A DNA stretch of 64,000 bases from Mycobacterium lentiflavum (GCF_022374895.2 NZ_CP092423.2:1116001-1180000); one strand, 5' to 3'. Positions 26,561-36,245 are shown, numbered from the stretch's first letter. Notes: a model not told the origin generated them from the sequence alone. Numbers and translations are program-made.

Positions 26561-28570
26561 TCACCAATGAATCCCGGGCACCAGGCGGACCGCCTTTCGG
26601 ACCGGTCGGGGGACCCCGATGCGGCCCACGGCACGAACCGGCCGCTTGGGCCGACGGCGTACCGCCGTTACGTCGTTGTCGACCGGCGAAACCCCGAGCG
26701 CGGCAGCGGAATCGGGGTAGCCCAGATAGACCTGGTGCAGAATTCGCCGAGAGGTCCTGGGCAACAGATAATTGCCGGCCTCGGCCAGGGTGCCCAGCGG
26801 AGTGTCGATGCGGGCCGGCTTCTCGACGAGTCCGCGCACCACCATCGCGGCGGCCCGTTCGGGGCTGATCGGCGGCACCGGGTTGAGTCGCTGCGACGGC
26901 GCGATCATCGGCGTCTTGACCAGCGGCATATGGATATTGGTGAACGTGATGTGGTCGGACAACGTCTCCGAGGCGACCACGTCGGAGAACGCGTCCAGCG
27001 CGGCCTTGGTGGGCAGATACGAGCTGTACTTCGGATTGCGGGCCAGCACGCCCGCGCTGGAGACGTTGACCACGTGACCGAATCGGCGCTCCCGCCAATG
27101 CGGTAACAGCGCCAGCACCATCCGGACCGCGCCGAAGTAGTTGACCGCCATCACCCGCTCGTAGTCGTGCATCCGGTCGTATGCGTTGACCACCGAACGG
27201 CGTATCGATCGGCCCGCGTTGTTCACCAGGTAGTCGACGTGTCCGAAGCGGCCCAGGATGTCCTTGATGGTGTGCTCCACCGACACCGAATCGGTGACAT
27301 CGCAGGTGAAGGCGTAGGCCTGACCGCCGTTCGCGCGGATCTCGGCGACCAGCTCGTCGAGCGCGGAGCCGTTGCGGGCCAACGCGAACACCGTGGCGCC
27401 GCGTTCGGCGACCGCGATCGCCGACGCCCGGCCGATGCCGCTGGATGCGCCGGTGATGATCACATGCCGGCCCTGCAGCGGGCCGTCCGCGGCGTCGCGG
27501 CGGGCGCGGTCGGGATCGAGATGCTCGGCCCAGTACCGCCACAGCTTGGGCGCGTAACTGGCGAACTCGGGCACCTCAATTCCGGTGCCGCACAACGCAT
27601 TTTGCGTAGTGTCGCTGACGAAAGTGGGGATCAGGTCGACGAGGTCCAGCACTTCGGCGGGAATCCCGAGTTGGGTGGCCGCCATGTTGCGCAACCGTTT
27701 GACGCGCCCGCTGGCCTTCAGCACCGGTGCCGCCACCGAGCGGGGCAGCGAGCCGCGCAGCGGTGGCAATCCGGCGGCCTTGGCGACACCGCGGTAAATA
27801 CCGCGCAGCCCAATGGTTTTCGGCGAGGTCAGGTGGAAGGTTCGCCCATCCCAGGAAGCTGAGCCGTCGGCGTGCATCAGCGCGACGAGTGCGTCGACGA
27901 CGTAGTCGACTGGGACGATGTTGGTGCGCCCGGTGTCGGGCAGCATGATCGGGGTCAACGACGGCAAGATGGCCAGTTTGGCCAGCACGCCGAAGAAGTA
28001 GTACGGGCCGTCGATCTTGTCCATAGCGCCGGTGTGTGAGTCGCCGACCACCACGGCGGGCCGGTAGATGCGGTAGCGCAGCCCGGGTTCGGACCGGACC
28101 AGCAGTTCGGCTTCGAACTTGGTCTGGTGGTACGGGGTGGGCAGCTGCTGGCCGACGTCGAAGTCGTCCTCGGTGTACTCGCCGGCGAAGTCTCCCGCCA
28201 CGGCGATCGACGATATGTGGTGGAACGTGGCATCGATCCGCCGCGCCAGCCCGATGACGGCGCGGGTGCCCTCGACGTTGGCGGCGCGCTGTTCGGCTTC
28301 GCCGGCCGTGACGTCGTAGATCGCCGCGCAGTGCACCAGGTGGTCGACCCGGCCTAGTTCGGCCAACTGCTCATCGGTCAGCGTGAGCTCCGGTAGTTCG
28401 CCGACCAGCGGTTTGGTGCGTTCACCCCACTGCGCAGCGAGGCGTTCGAAGCGTTCCAGCGACTGGCGCCGGACCAGAACCCACACCTCGGCGTCGGGCC
28501 GAGTGTCCAACAGGCGAGCTACGACGCGGCGACCAATAAACCCGGTACCGCCGGTAACGACATACCGCAT
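26561..28570 (-). CDS. acrA1: Two-domain fatty acyl-CoA reductase (AcrA1-like)
   Basis: A 669-residue fusion of two Rossmann reductases. Residues 1-350 are a male-sterility/NAD_binding_4 domain with GGTGFIG near the start and the catalytic pair YHQTK. Residues about 370-600 are a classical SDR with TGASSGIG, the NNAG motif, and the Ser and YLPTK active site. A basic C-terminal tail follows. This arrangement fits bacterial acyl-CoA reductases that make fatty aldehyde or alcohol, possibly for wax esters. It is homologous to M. tuberculosis Rv3391. It lies on the same strand as, and 19 bp downstream of, lpqD. cmaA1, which separates iunH and acrA1 in M. tuberculosis, is absent. Confidence 0.9.
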   Translation of the reverse strand: MRYVVTGGTGFIGRRVVARLLDTRPDAEVWVLVRRQSLERFERLAAQWGERTKPLVGELPELTLTDEQLAELGRVDHLVHCAAIYDVTAGEAEQRAANVEGTRAVIGLARRIDATFHHISSIAVAGDFAGEYTEDDFDVGQQLPTPYHQTKFEAELLVRSEPGLRYRIYRPAVVVGDSHTGAMDKIDGPYYFFGVLAKLAILPSLTPIMLPDTGRTNIVPVDYVVDALVALMHADGSASWDGRTFHLTSPKTIGLRGIYRGVAKAAGLPPLRGSLPRSVAAPVLKASGRVKRLRNMAATQLGIPAEVLDLVDLIPTFVSDTTQNALCGTGIEVPEFASYAPKLWRYWAEHLDPDRARRDAADGPLQGRHVIITGASSGIGRASAIAVAERGATVFALARNGSALDELVAEIRANGGQAYAFTCDVTDSVSVEHTIKDILGRFGHVDYLVNNAGRSIRRSVVNAYDRMHDYERVMAVNYFGAVRMVLALLPHWRERRFGHVVNVSSAGVLARNPKYSSYLPTKAALDAFSDVVASETLSDHITFTNIHMPLVKTPMIAPSQRLNPVPPISPERAAAMVVRGLVEKPARIDTPLGTLAEAGNYLLPRTSRRILHQVYLGYPDSAAALGVSPVDNDVTAVRRRPKRPVRAVGRIGVPRPVRKAVRLVPGIHW

Positions 28571-28589
28571 CCAGTCATGGTAGCGGGGA

Positions 28590-29303
28590 TCAGCTGAAGC
28601 TGCGGATGCCGTCCCACTCGACCAGCGTCCACCCGTCCGTCGGGTTTCCGGTGACCACCACGCGGCCGATGTTCGGCAGCGGATGGGTGCTCAGCAGGCT
28701 GCTCTTGCCGTTGCGGGCGTTCATCAGCGTCCACGCCATGATCGCCGCGCCCTGGGAGAACACGACCGGCTTGTTGTGCCCGCTGTTGTAGACCTTGTTC
28801 ACCGCGGCGGTGAACTCCTCGTTGAACTGCTTGCCGCTCACCGAGCCCGGGATGCTGTCCTGGATGTCGCCGTTGATCCAGTCCGCCGGCGCCAACATGT
28901 ACGTCGTCGCCGCCATCGATTGAGGTTTGCCGTTGAACCAGCCGGCGTTGAGCGCCTGCACCCCGCTCAGGACCTCCACCTGCTTACCGAGTTCACCGGC
29001 CAGCGGCCCGGCGGTCTGCTGTGCCTCGGCCATCGCGGAGGCGTAGACGGCGTCGAAGTCGTTGCGACCGCTCTGGTGGGCCAACTGTTGGGCCTGGCCC
29101 CTGCCCTCGGCGGTGAGACCGGGGCCGGGCGGATCGGTGTTGATGATGCCGTCGGCGTCGGCTTGGGTCTGGGCGTTTCGGATGAACGTCAACGTGATGG
29201 CGCGCGCCTGCGTCGACCCCCCACAGGCACCGACGATGAGCGTTGCGGCGAGTACGGCCCCCGTTTTCCAGAAGGCCTTTTTGATGATGCTGCGCGTGGC
29301 CAT
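28590..29303 (-). CDS. lpqD: LpqD-like lipoprotein, degenerate histidine-phosphatase fold
   Basis: A 237-residue lipoprotein. After a basic N-terminus and a hydrophobic stretch comes the lipobox VGAC (Cys about 27), so it should be anchored outside the membrane. The rest follows the phosphoglycerate-mutase/histidine-phosphatase layout. The first catalytic motif reads FIRNAQT where active enzymes have RHG, and the second reads FSQGAAI where they have a His before Gly. Both catalytic histidines are therefore missing, and a binding or structural role is more likely than catalysis. The ATG at 29303 was chosen because it starts the signal peptide; the frame is open 55 codons further. It is divergent from htdY. 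Confidence 0.85.
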   Translation of the reverse strand: MATRSIIKKAFWKTGAVLAATLIVGACGGSTQARAITLTFIRNAQTQADADGIINTDPPGPGLTAEGRGQAQQLAHQSGRNDFDAVYASAMAEAQQTAGPLAGELGKQVEVLSGVQALNAGWFNGKPQSMAATTYMLAPADWINGDIQDSIPGSVSGKQFNEEFTAAVNKVYNSGHNKPVVFSQGAAIMAWTLMNARNGKSSLLSTHPLPNIGRVVVTGNPTDGWTLVEWDGIRSFS

Positions 29304-29397
29304 GTCGATAGCCTGCCCTGCCGACTGCCCCATGGGGAAGGGTTTGCAATGGTTGAGTGCGCAAAAGCGTGAATCTGGTAGTCGAGAGGAGACTCGC

Positions 29398-30273
29398 ATG
29401 GCGATTGACCCGAGTGCTGTCGGTGCGGTGACCGAGCCGAAGTTGTTCGACTGGACCGACCGGGACACCCTGCTCTACGCCCTCGGCGTCGGCGCGGGGC
29501 TCGACGACCTGTCGTTCACCACCGAGAACAGCCACGGGATCACTCAGCAGGTGCTGCCCACCTACGCGGTGATCTGCTGCCCGGCGTTCGGGGCGGCGGG
29601 CAAGATCGGAGATTTCAACTGGGCCATGCTGTTACACGGCTCGCAAGGGATCCGGCTGCACGCGCCGCTGCCCGCGGCGGGCAAGCTGTCGGTGGTCACC
29701 GAGGTCACCGACATTCAGGACAAGGGCGAGGGCAAGAACGCCGTCGTGATGCTGCGCGGCCGCGGCACCGACCCGGATTCTCAGCAGCTGATCGCCGAAA
29801 CGTCGACCACCTTTGTGGTCCGTGGCGCGGGCGGTTTCGGTGGACAACCGGGTCAGCGTCCCATCGCCCCGGAATTCCCGGATCGCGAGCCCGACATCAA
29901 GGTCGCCCTGCCCACCCGCGAGGACCAGGCGCTGATCTACCGGCTCTCCGGCGACCGCAACCCGCTGCACAGCGACCCGTGGTTCGCCCGGGAGTTGGCC
30001 GGGTTCCCGAAGCCGATCCTGCACGGGCTGTGCAGCTATGGGGTGGCGGGCCGCGCGCTGGTCGCCGAGCTCGGCGGTGGGCAGGCCGCGAACATCACCT
30101 CGATCGACTCACGTTTCAGCTCCCCGGTGTTTCCCGGCGAGACGTTGACCACGCTGATCTGGCGCACCGAGCCGGGCAAGGCGGTCTTTCGCACCACAGC
30201 TTCTGGTGCCGAGGGCGCCGAGGCGGGGCGAGTCGTGCTCGACGACGGCGCGGTCGAATACGCGCAGAGCTAG
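29398..30273 (+). CDS. htdY: MaoC-like (3R)-hydroxyacyl dehydratase (HtdY-like)
   Basis: A 291-residue double hot-dog protein of the eukaryote-like hydratase 2 type, homologous to Rv3389c. The C-terminal half carries the hydratase motif YRLSGDRNPLHSDPWFA with the catalytic Asp and His. The N-terminal half is the non-catalytic hot-dog. It hydrates enoyl-CoA or dehydrates (3R)-hydroxyacyl-CoA in lipid metabolism. ATG 29398 follows GAGAGGAGA. The stop overlaps the convergent otsB stop by 4 bp. No terminator separates the two genes. Confidence 0.92.
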   Translation: MAIDPSAVGAVTEPKLFDWTDRDTLLYALGVGAGLDDLSFTTENSHGITQQVLPTYAVICCPAFGAAGKIGDFNWAMLLHGSQGIRLHAPLPAAGKLSVVTEVTDIQDKGEGKNAVVMLRGRGTDPDSQQLIAETSTTFVVRGAGGFGGQPGQRPIAPEFPDREPDIKVALPTREDQALIYRLSGDRNPLHSDPWFARELAGFPKPILHGLCSYGVAGRALVAELGGGQAANITSIDSRFSSPVFPGETLTTLIWRTEPGKAVFRTTASGAEGAEAGRVVLDDGAVEYAQS

Positions 30274-31361
30274 CGGGGGCCGGCCAACTGCCGCGCCAGG
30301 CGGTCGACGAATTCGGCGGCGGCGGCGGGGCTGTCCAGCGCGAACAGCGCGGCGGTGGCCCGGTCGCCGTCGTCGTTGTGCCGCACCAGGATCGGGATTC
30401 CGTCCGGGCGCACCGCATCGAACGCGTCCTCGTCGGTGATGTCGTCGCCGAGGAAGATCGGTGTCACGGCTGCCGATCCGTCCAAGTGCCCGAGCACCCA
30501 GTGCAGCGTCTTCCCCTTGTCCCAGTCGATATCCGGGCGTAGCTCGATGACTTCGCGGCCGGTGGTCACCCGAAGCGCATCGCGCTGACCGGCGGCGCGT
30601 ACTGCTGCCGTCACCTCGCCGACGCGGTCTCGCGCCGCGTTGCGATAGTGCACGGCAACGCCAAACCGCTTGTGCTCCACCCTGACCCCCGGAATCGAAC
30701 CGAGGCGCTCACGGAGCTGGGCGGCCGCGGACTCCAACACCGGTATGGCCGCGGCCGCGGCGTCGTTTTGGTGATGCGTGCCGTCGGGCGCGGTCAGTTC
30801 GAATCCGTGGCTGCCGGCGTACCAGAGACCGGGCAGGCCGACGCGTGCCGTGACGTCGGCGAGGTCGCGGCCGGACAGGATCGCGACCGGGCAGCGCGTG
30901 GCCAACTGCTGTAGCGCGTCGGCCGCACCGGCGACCAGCTGGGCCGAGTCCGGGTCGTTGACGATGTCCGAGAGCGTGCCGTCGAAGTCGAAGAACACCG
31001 CCGGCCGTCGGGCGGGCAGGTCCTCGCCGAGGAGCTGCGACGCGTCGGGCAGCTGCGACATTCGCAGGTCCCCGGTGCGGACCGTGACGTCCCCGAGGCT
31101 TTGGTCCTCGATCACCAAGGCGAACCCGGCGTCGCGCGCGGCCGCGGCCACCTGCGCGTTGGCCGCGACGACGACGCAGCGACCCGCTCGAAACCCGCCG
31201 AGATCGTCGGCCGAGCCGAAGGTCCCGGTGCGCACACCGGCCTGCTCAAGTTGCGCTGTCAACGCCGACGGCGGGTCCAGGGCGGGATCAAACAGCACCG
31301 CGTCGTGGCGACGTGGGTCGATGATGACCGATGGCTCCGATACTGGCTCCGATACTGGCAC
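30270..31361 (-). CDS. otsB: Trehalose-6-phosphate phosphatase
   Basis: A 363-residue protein. Residues about 120-360 form the HAD trehalose-phosphatase domain with nucleophile motif FFDFDGTLSD, AILSGRDLADV, the GSHGFE substrate loop, KGKTLHW and the acidic FLGDDITDEDAF. It removes phosphate from trehalose-6-phosphate in the last step of the OtsA-OtsB route. The first ~115 residues form the extra N-terminal domain typical of mycobacterial OtsB2 (Rv3372). It starts at GTG 31361 with GAGAGG upstream, and the first residues contain a short VSEP-VSEP duplication. Confidence 0.94.
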   Translation of the reverse strand: MPVSEPVSEPSVIIDPRRHDAVLFDPALDPPSALTAQLEQAGVRTGTFGSADDLGGFRAGRCVVVAANAQVAAAARDAGFALVIEDQSLGDVTVRTGDLRMSQLPDASQLLGEDLPARRPAVFFDFDGTLSDIVNDPDSAQLVAGAADALQQLATRCPVAILSGRDLADVTARVGLPGLWYAGSHGFELTAPDGTHHQNDAAAAAIPVLESAAAQLRERLGSIPGVRVEHKRFGVAVHYRNAARDRVGEVTAAVRAAGQRDALRVTTGREVIELRPDIDWDKGKTLHWVLGHLDGSAAVTPIFLGDDITDEDAFDAVRPDGIPILVRHNDDGDRATAALFALDSPAAAAEFVDRLARQLAGPR

Positions 31362-31402
31362 TGACCAACCCTCTCACGGTGATCAACGCCGCCCGGGTGG
31401 GG

Positions 31403-32746
31403 TCAGTGGCGCGCTCGCGCGGTCGGGTGGCTCGGGGACACTTTGCCCCGCAGCGCGCGGGCCCGGCGCTTGCGGCGATCCTTGGTGAACAGCAGGACGG
31501 AGTCTTGGCTGAGCGCCGTCAGACGCGCCATCTCCCGTTCGATGCCGCTGGCGAGCTGCTGGAGTTCGGGGGCGGCGTCGTAATCGGCGGTGATCCCGAA
31601 GATCAGCTCGTCGCCGTAGCTCAGCACCGCGACTCCGCTGGATAGCCGCAAAGCCGTCGGCGGGATCGGCAGCAGGCGTTCCACGGTTGCGCCCATCAGC
31701 CCCAGCCGGTGCCGCGGCCCCGGCGCGTTGGTGGCCAGCGTCACGATGCCGGGTTGTGGGAGCCGGCTCATGACCAATCGAACTGCTTTGGCGCACAGCG
31801 TGAATGGCATGGAGCTTGCTGCCAGGTCCACGATGCTGTTGTGTTGCCGAACCGGCGTGGGCTGGTTCAAGCTGCTGTGCACAATTCGCAGCCGCTGCAC
31901 CGGATCGTCGTGCTCGACAGGCAGATACCTCTTCTCCGGGGTGCACAACGAACCCGCGCGCGGCTGTTCGCCGCGGTGCAGCAGCACGGCCCGGAAGCCC
32001 TCGGTGATCGCGGCGAGCGCGACGTCGTTGGTGGTCACCCGGAACTTGCCGCAGACCGCGTCGACGGCGGCCAGGGGGACGCGCACCGTGCTGTAGCGCC
32101 GCATGGTGACCGCCGGGGCGGTCGACGACGCGTGGGCCGCCGACCAGACCGCCTCGGCCAGCGTGGTGGTGACGGTGGTCGCGGCGGCCGAGGCTCGCCA
32201 GAGTGTCTCGGCCCAGCCCTGCTTCCGGGCTGGCGCCGAATCAGCCTCGGGTGCAACGTGATTGGCGAACATCTCGCTGTCGGCGTCGTCGCAGAGCCTG
32301 GTGAGAAGGTGGGCCGCGGGCGTGGCGTCGGCGAGGTAGTGGTGGACCTTCATCAGGATCGCCCACTTGCCGCGCAGCCCCTCGATGACCCAGCACTCCC
32401 ACAGCGGGCGGTCCAATTCGAGGGGGCGTTCCAGGGCGTGCGCGATCGCTCGAGACAGGTCGGCTTCATCGCCGGGGCGGGGAACCGCGACACGGCGCAG
32501 GTGATGGGCGAGGTCGAAACCCGGATCGTCGGTCCAGTGCTGGGCACCGCTGAACGGATGCGTCCGCAATACCTGGGTGCATCGGGGGATCGACTGAATG
32601 CGTTCTGCCAGAAGCGCTTTGAGGCGTTCCAGGTTCGGCACCGCGCCCTCGACAATGGCGACCGCGCCCGTCGCCATACTTGCCTGCCGGTCGGGGTCCG
32701 TCGCGGTGCGAAAGCCCGAATCCAATGCCGTGGTCAGCTGTACCAT
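31403..32746 (-). CDS. WS/DGAT-family acyltransferase
   Basis: A 447-residue wax ester synthase/diacylglycerol acyltransferase homologue, similar in position and family to Rv3371. The active-site region reads KVHHYLADATP. The two His and the Asp of HHxxxDG are present, but the final Gly is Ala. Other family stretches (PLWECWVIEGL, TNVAGP-like TNAPGPRHRL, and the SYGDELIFGITAD region near the C-terminus) are recognisable. The expected role is triacylglycerol or wax-ester synthesis from acyl-CoA. The tail is strongly basic. It is divergent from dnaE2. Confidence 0.87.
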   Translation of the reverse strand: MVQLTTALDSGFRTATDPDRQASMATGAVAIVEGAVPNLERLKALLAERIQSIPRCTQVLRTHPFSGAQHWTDDPGFDLAHHLRRVAVPRPGDEADLSRAIAHALERPLELDRPLWECWVIEGLRGKWAILMKVHHYLADATPAAHLLTRLCDDADSEMFANHVAPEADSAPARKQGWAETLWRASAAATTVTTTLAEAVWSAAHASSTAPAVTMRRYSTVRVPLAAVDAVCGKFRVTTNDVALAAITEGFRAVLLHRGEQPRAGSLCTPEKRYLPVEHDDPVQRLRIVHSSLNQPTPVRQHNSIVDLAASSMPFTLCAKAVRLVMSRLPQPGIVTLATNAPGPRHRLGLMGATVERLLPIPPTALRLSSGVAVLSYGDELIFGITADYDAAPELQQLASGIEREMARLTALSQDSVLLFTKDRRKRRARALRGKVSPSHPTARARH

Positions 32747-32880
32747 GTTCAGTTCCCGCCCTAGTTGCCCCGTACCAGTATCTGTCGCCGCGCCCCCGTC
32801 GCGGTAGGTCCCAGTCCGTTAAGACTGTGTTTAGAAGTTGAAGACCCGTTTAACAACCGCTTTAACAACCCCGCACCAAA

Positions 32881-32896
32881 TCGAACATGCGTTCGA
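32881..32896. promoter_or_regulatory. LexA (SOS) box of dnaE2
   Basis: TCGAACATGCGTTCGA is a perfect mycobacterial LexA site. It is followed directly by TAGACT (32897-32902), a plausible -10 element, so transcription would begin at or next to the GTG start at 32910. A 10-bp direct repeat, TTTAACAACC at 32849 and 32861, lies just upstream. Confidence 0.93.
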
Positions 32897-32909
32897 TAGA
32901 CTGTGGGGT

Positions 32910-35900
32910 GTGGGCTTCAGCAATGAGCCGCGGAGTTGGGCGGAACTGGAGCGGCTGCTCGACGGCAAGCCGCGCCATGCCGGCGCGCCCACCCCATCCG
33001 GCCCGGCGCAAGAGGCTCCCTTCTCGCACAAGCGCCCGGCCTATCGACCACCGGACGGTGGCCGGACGGCCCGCTCGGCGGTCGCTCATTCCGTTTCGTA
33101 TGCCGAGCTGCACGCGCATTCGGCGTACAGCTTTCTGGACGGCGCCAGCACGCCCGAGGAGTTGGTCGAGGAGGCCGCCCGGCTGGGTCTGCGGGCGCTG
33201 GCGCTGACCGACCACAACGGTCTGTACGGGGCGGTGCGGTTCGCCGAAGCCGCCGCCGAACTCGACGTGCGCACCGTGTTCGGCGCCGAGCTGTCGCTGG
33301 GCGCTTCGTCGGTAGCCTCTTCGGTTTCGCAGGCCCGTACCGAGAATCCGGATCCGCCCGGCCCGCATCTGCTGGTGTTGGCCCGCGGCCCGGAGGGTTA
33401 CCGGCGGCTGTCGCGGCAGCTGGCCGCGGCGCATCTGGCCGGTGGCGAGAAGGGCAAGCTGTGCTTCGACATCGACACGCTGACCGAAGCCGCGGGCGGG
33501 CATTGGCACATCCTGACGGGATGCCGTAAAGGCCATGTCCGCCAAGCGCTTTCCGATGGCGGGCCGGACGCCGCTGCGGAGGCGCTGGCCGGTCTGGTGG
33601 ACCGGTTCGGCGCGCAGCGGGTCAGCGTCGAGTTGACCCATCATGGTCAGCCGCTCGACGACGAGCGCAACGCGACCCTGGCGGCCCTGGCGCAGCGGGT
33701 CGGCGTCGGCGTCGTCGCCACCACCGGAGCACATTTCGCCCATCCGTCGCGCCGGCGGCTGGCCATGGCGATGGGCGCGATCCGGGCCCGGCAGTCGCTG
33801 GAGTCGGCCGCCGGATGGCTGGCCCCGCTGGGCGGCTCACACCTACGGTCCGGCGAGGAGATGGCCCGGCTGTTCGCGCAGTGGCCCGAGGCGGTGAGCG
33901 CCGCGGCCGAACTCGGCGAGCAGTGCGCGTTCGGACTGGCATTGATCGCGCCGCAGCTGCCGCCGTTCGACGTGCCCGACGGGCACACCGAGGACAGCTG
34001 GTTGCGGCAGTTGGTGATGGCGGGCGCGCGTGACCGGTACGGGCTCCCCGAGGGCGCGCCGCGGGCGTATGCGCAGATCGAACACGAGCTGAAAGTCATT
34101 GCCCAGCTTCGGTTTCCGGGTTACTTCCTGGTGGTGCACGACATCGCCCGATTCTGCCGGTGCAACAACATCCTGTGCCAGGGCAGGGGGTCGGCGGCAA
34201 ACTCCGCGGTCTGTTACGCCCTGGGGGTCACCGCGGTCGATCCGGTGGCCAACGAGTTGTTGTTCGAGCGCTTCCTGTCGCCGGCCCGCGACGGGCCACC
34301 CGACATCGACATGGATATCGAGTCGGATCAGCGCGAGAAGGTCATCCAATACGTCTACGACAAATACGGCCGCGACTACGCCGCCCAGGTCGCCAACGTC
34401 ATCACCTACCGGAGCAAGATCGCGGTGCGCGACATGGCCCGTGCCCTGGGTTATTCGCAAGGCCAGCAGGATGCGTGGAGCAAGCAGATCAGCCACTGGA
34501 ACGGGCTGGCCGACGCCGCGGACGTCGATGGCATCCCGCCACAGGTGCTCGAACTGGCCAACCAGATCCGGAATCTGCCGCGGCACATGGGAATTCACTC
34601 CGGCGGTATGGTGATCTGCGACCGCCCGATCGCGGACGTGTGTCCGGTGGAGTGGGCGCGGATGGAGAATCGCAGCGTCCTGCAATGGGACAAGGACGAC
34701 TGTGCGGCCATCGGTTTGGTGAAGTTCGACCTACTCGGGCTCGGCATGCTCTCGGCGCTGCACTATGCGAAAGACCTTGTGGCCGAACACAAAGGCGTCG
34801 AGGTCGACCTGGCCCGCCTCGATCTCTCCGAGCCCGCGGTGTACGAGATGCTGCAGCGTGCCGATTCCGTCGGGGTGTTCCAGGTGGAGTCGCGCGCGCA
34901 GATGGCCACCCTGCCCAGGCTCAAGCCCCGGGTGTTCTACGACCTGGTGGTGGAGGTCGCGCTGATCCGGCCCGGACCCATCCAGGGCGGGTCGGTGCAC
35001 CCCTACATCCGGCGGCGCAACGGCATCGACCCGGTCGTCTACGACCACCCGTCCATGGAACCGGCATTGCGAAAGACGCTGGGAGTGCCGCTTTTCCAGG
35101 AGCAGCTGATGCAGCTCGCGGTCGACTGCGCCGGCTTCTCGGCCGCCGAGGCCGATCAGTTGCGCCGCGCCATGGGGTCCAAGCGTTCGACCGAGCGGAT
35201 GCAACGGCTGCGGGGCAGGTTCTACGAGGGCATGCGCGAACTGCATGGCGCCACCGACGAGGTGATCGACCGGACCTACGAAAAGCTGGAAGCGTTCGCC
35301 AATTTCGGCTTTCCGGAAAGTCATGCGCTGTCCTTCGCGTCGCTGGTGTTCTACTCGTCGTGGTTCAAGCTGCACCACCCGGCCGCGTTCTGCGCCGCAC
35401 TGCTGCGCGCCCAGCCGATGGGGTTCTATTCACCGCAGTCGCTGGTGGCCGATGCGCGCCGGCACGGCGTGCTGGTGCACGGGCCCGACGTCAACGCCAG
35501 CCTGGCGCACGCCACCCTCGAGAACGCCGGCACCGAAGTCCGCCTGGGGCTGGGTGCGGTCCGCCATATCGGCGACGACCTCGCCGAGCAGCTGGTCGAA
35601 GAGCGAAAAGCCAACGGCGCCTTCGCTTCCCTGCTGGACCTGACCACCCGGGTGCAGCTCTCCGTGCCGCAGACCGAGGCGCTGGCGACGGCCGGGGCGC
35701 TGGGCTGCTTCGAGATGTCGCGGCGGGAGGCGCTGTGGGCGGCCGGGGCCGCGGCCACCCAACGGCCGGACCGGCTGCCCGGGGTGGGTGCCCACGGTGC
35801 TGATGGGTCACACATCCCGGCGCTGCCCGGAATGAGCGAGCTGGAACTGGCCGCCGCCGACGTGTGGGCCACCGGCATCTCCCCGGACAGCTACCCGACC

Positions 35901-36245
35901 CAGTTCCTGCGGGCCGACCTGAACGCGATGGGGGTGGTGCCCGCCGAGGAGCTGCTCGACGTGCCCGACGGCGACCGCGTGCTGATCGCCGGCGCGGTGA
36001 CCCATCGGCAGCGACCCGCCACGGCGCAGGGGGTGACGTTCATCAACCTCGAGGACGAGACCGGGATGGTCAACGTGCTCTGCACACCCGGGGTGTGGGC
36101 GCGACACCGCAAGCTCGCGAACACGGCACCGGCGCTGCTGGTCCGCGGTCAGATCCAAAACGCCAGCGGCGCAGTCACCGTCGTGGCCGAGCGGCTGGGC
36201 CGCATCACCCTGGCCGTCGGATCCAAGTCTCGCGACTTCCGCTGA
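32910..36245 (+). CDS. dnaE2: Error-prone DNA polymerase III alpha subunit DnaE2
   Basis: A 1111-residue C-family polymerase, the catalytic part of the SOS mutasome with ImuA' and ImuB. The PHP domain begins YAELHAHSAYSFLDGAS. The palm carries CQGRGSAANS and the catalytic acidic pair in PDIDMDIE (Asp465 and Asp467). HMGIHSGGMV and the finger region FFPESHALSF-like FGFPESHALSF follow. The OB fold with TFINLEDETGMVNVL lies near the C-terminus. I chose GTG 32910 because the following residues (GFSNEPRSWAEL) align with the known mycobacterial N-terminus. The open frame extends to 32838, but across the LexA box. There is almost no 5' leader, so initiation may be leaderless. Confidence 0.95.
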   Translation: MGFSNEPRSWAELERLLDGKPRHAGAPTPSGPAQEAPFSHKRPAYRPPDGGRTARSAVAHSVSYAELHAHSAYSFLDGASTPEELVEEAARLGLRALALTDHNGLYGAVRFAEAAAELDVRTVFGAELSLGASSVASSVSQARTENPDPPGPHLLVLARGPEGYRRLSRQLAAAHLAGGEKGKLCFDIDTLTEAAGGHWHILTGCRKGHVRQALSDGGPDAAAEALAGLVDRFGAQRVSVELTHHGQPLDDERNATLAALAQRVGVGVVATTGAHFAHPSRRRLAMAMGAIRARQSLESAAGWLAPLGGSHLRSGEEMARLFAQWPEAVSAAAELGEQCAFGLALIAPQLPPFDVPDGHTEDSWLRQLVMAGARDRYGLPEGAPRAYAQIEHELKVIAQLRFPGYFLVVHDIARFCRCNNILCQGRGSAANSAVCYALGVTAVDPVANELLFERFLSPARDGPPDIDMDIESDQREKVIQYVYDKYGRDYAAQVANVITYRSKIAVRDMARALGYSQGQQDAWSKQISHWNGLADAADVDGIPPQVLELANQIRNLPRHMGIHSGGMVICDRPIADVCPVEWARMENRSVLQWDKDDCAAIGLVKFDLLGLGMLSALHYAKDLVAEHKGVEVDLARLDLSEPAVYEMLQRADSVGVFQVESRAQMATLPRLKPRVFYDLVVEVALIRPGPIQGGSVHPYIRRRNGIDPVVYDHPSMEPALRKTLGVPLFQEQLMQLAVDCAGFSAAEADQLRRAMGSKRSTERMQRLRGRFYEGMRELHGATDEVIDRTYEKLEAFANFGFPESHALSFASLVFYSSWFKLHHPAAFCAALLRAQPMGFYSPQSLVADARRHGVLVHGPDVNASLAHATLENAGTEVRLGLGAVRHIGDDLAEQLVEERKANGAFASLLDLTTRVQLSVPQTEALATAGALGCFEMSRREALWAAGAAATQRPDRLPGVGAHGADGSHIPALPGMSELELAAADVWATGISPDSYPTQFLRADLNAMGVVPAEELLDVPDGDRVLIAGAVTHRQRPATAQGVTFINLEDETGMVNVLCTPGVWARHRKLANTAPALLVRGQIQNASGAVTVVAERLGRITLAVGSKSRDFR

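Noticed and set aside
32838..32909. Upstream ATG start for dnaE2
   Set aside because: It would place the LexA box inside the coding region; family alignment begins at GTG 32910.
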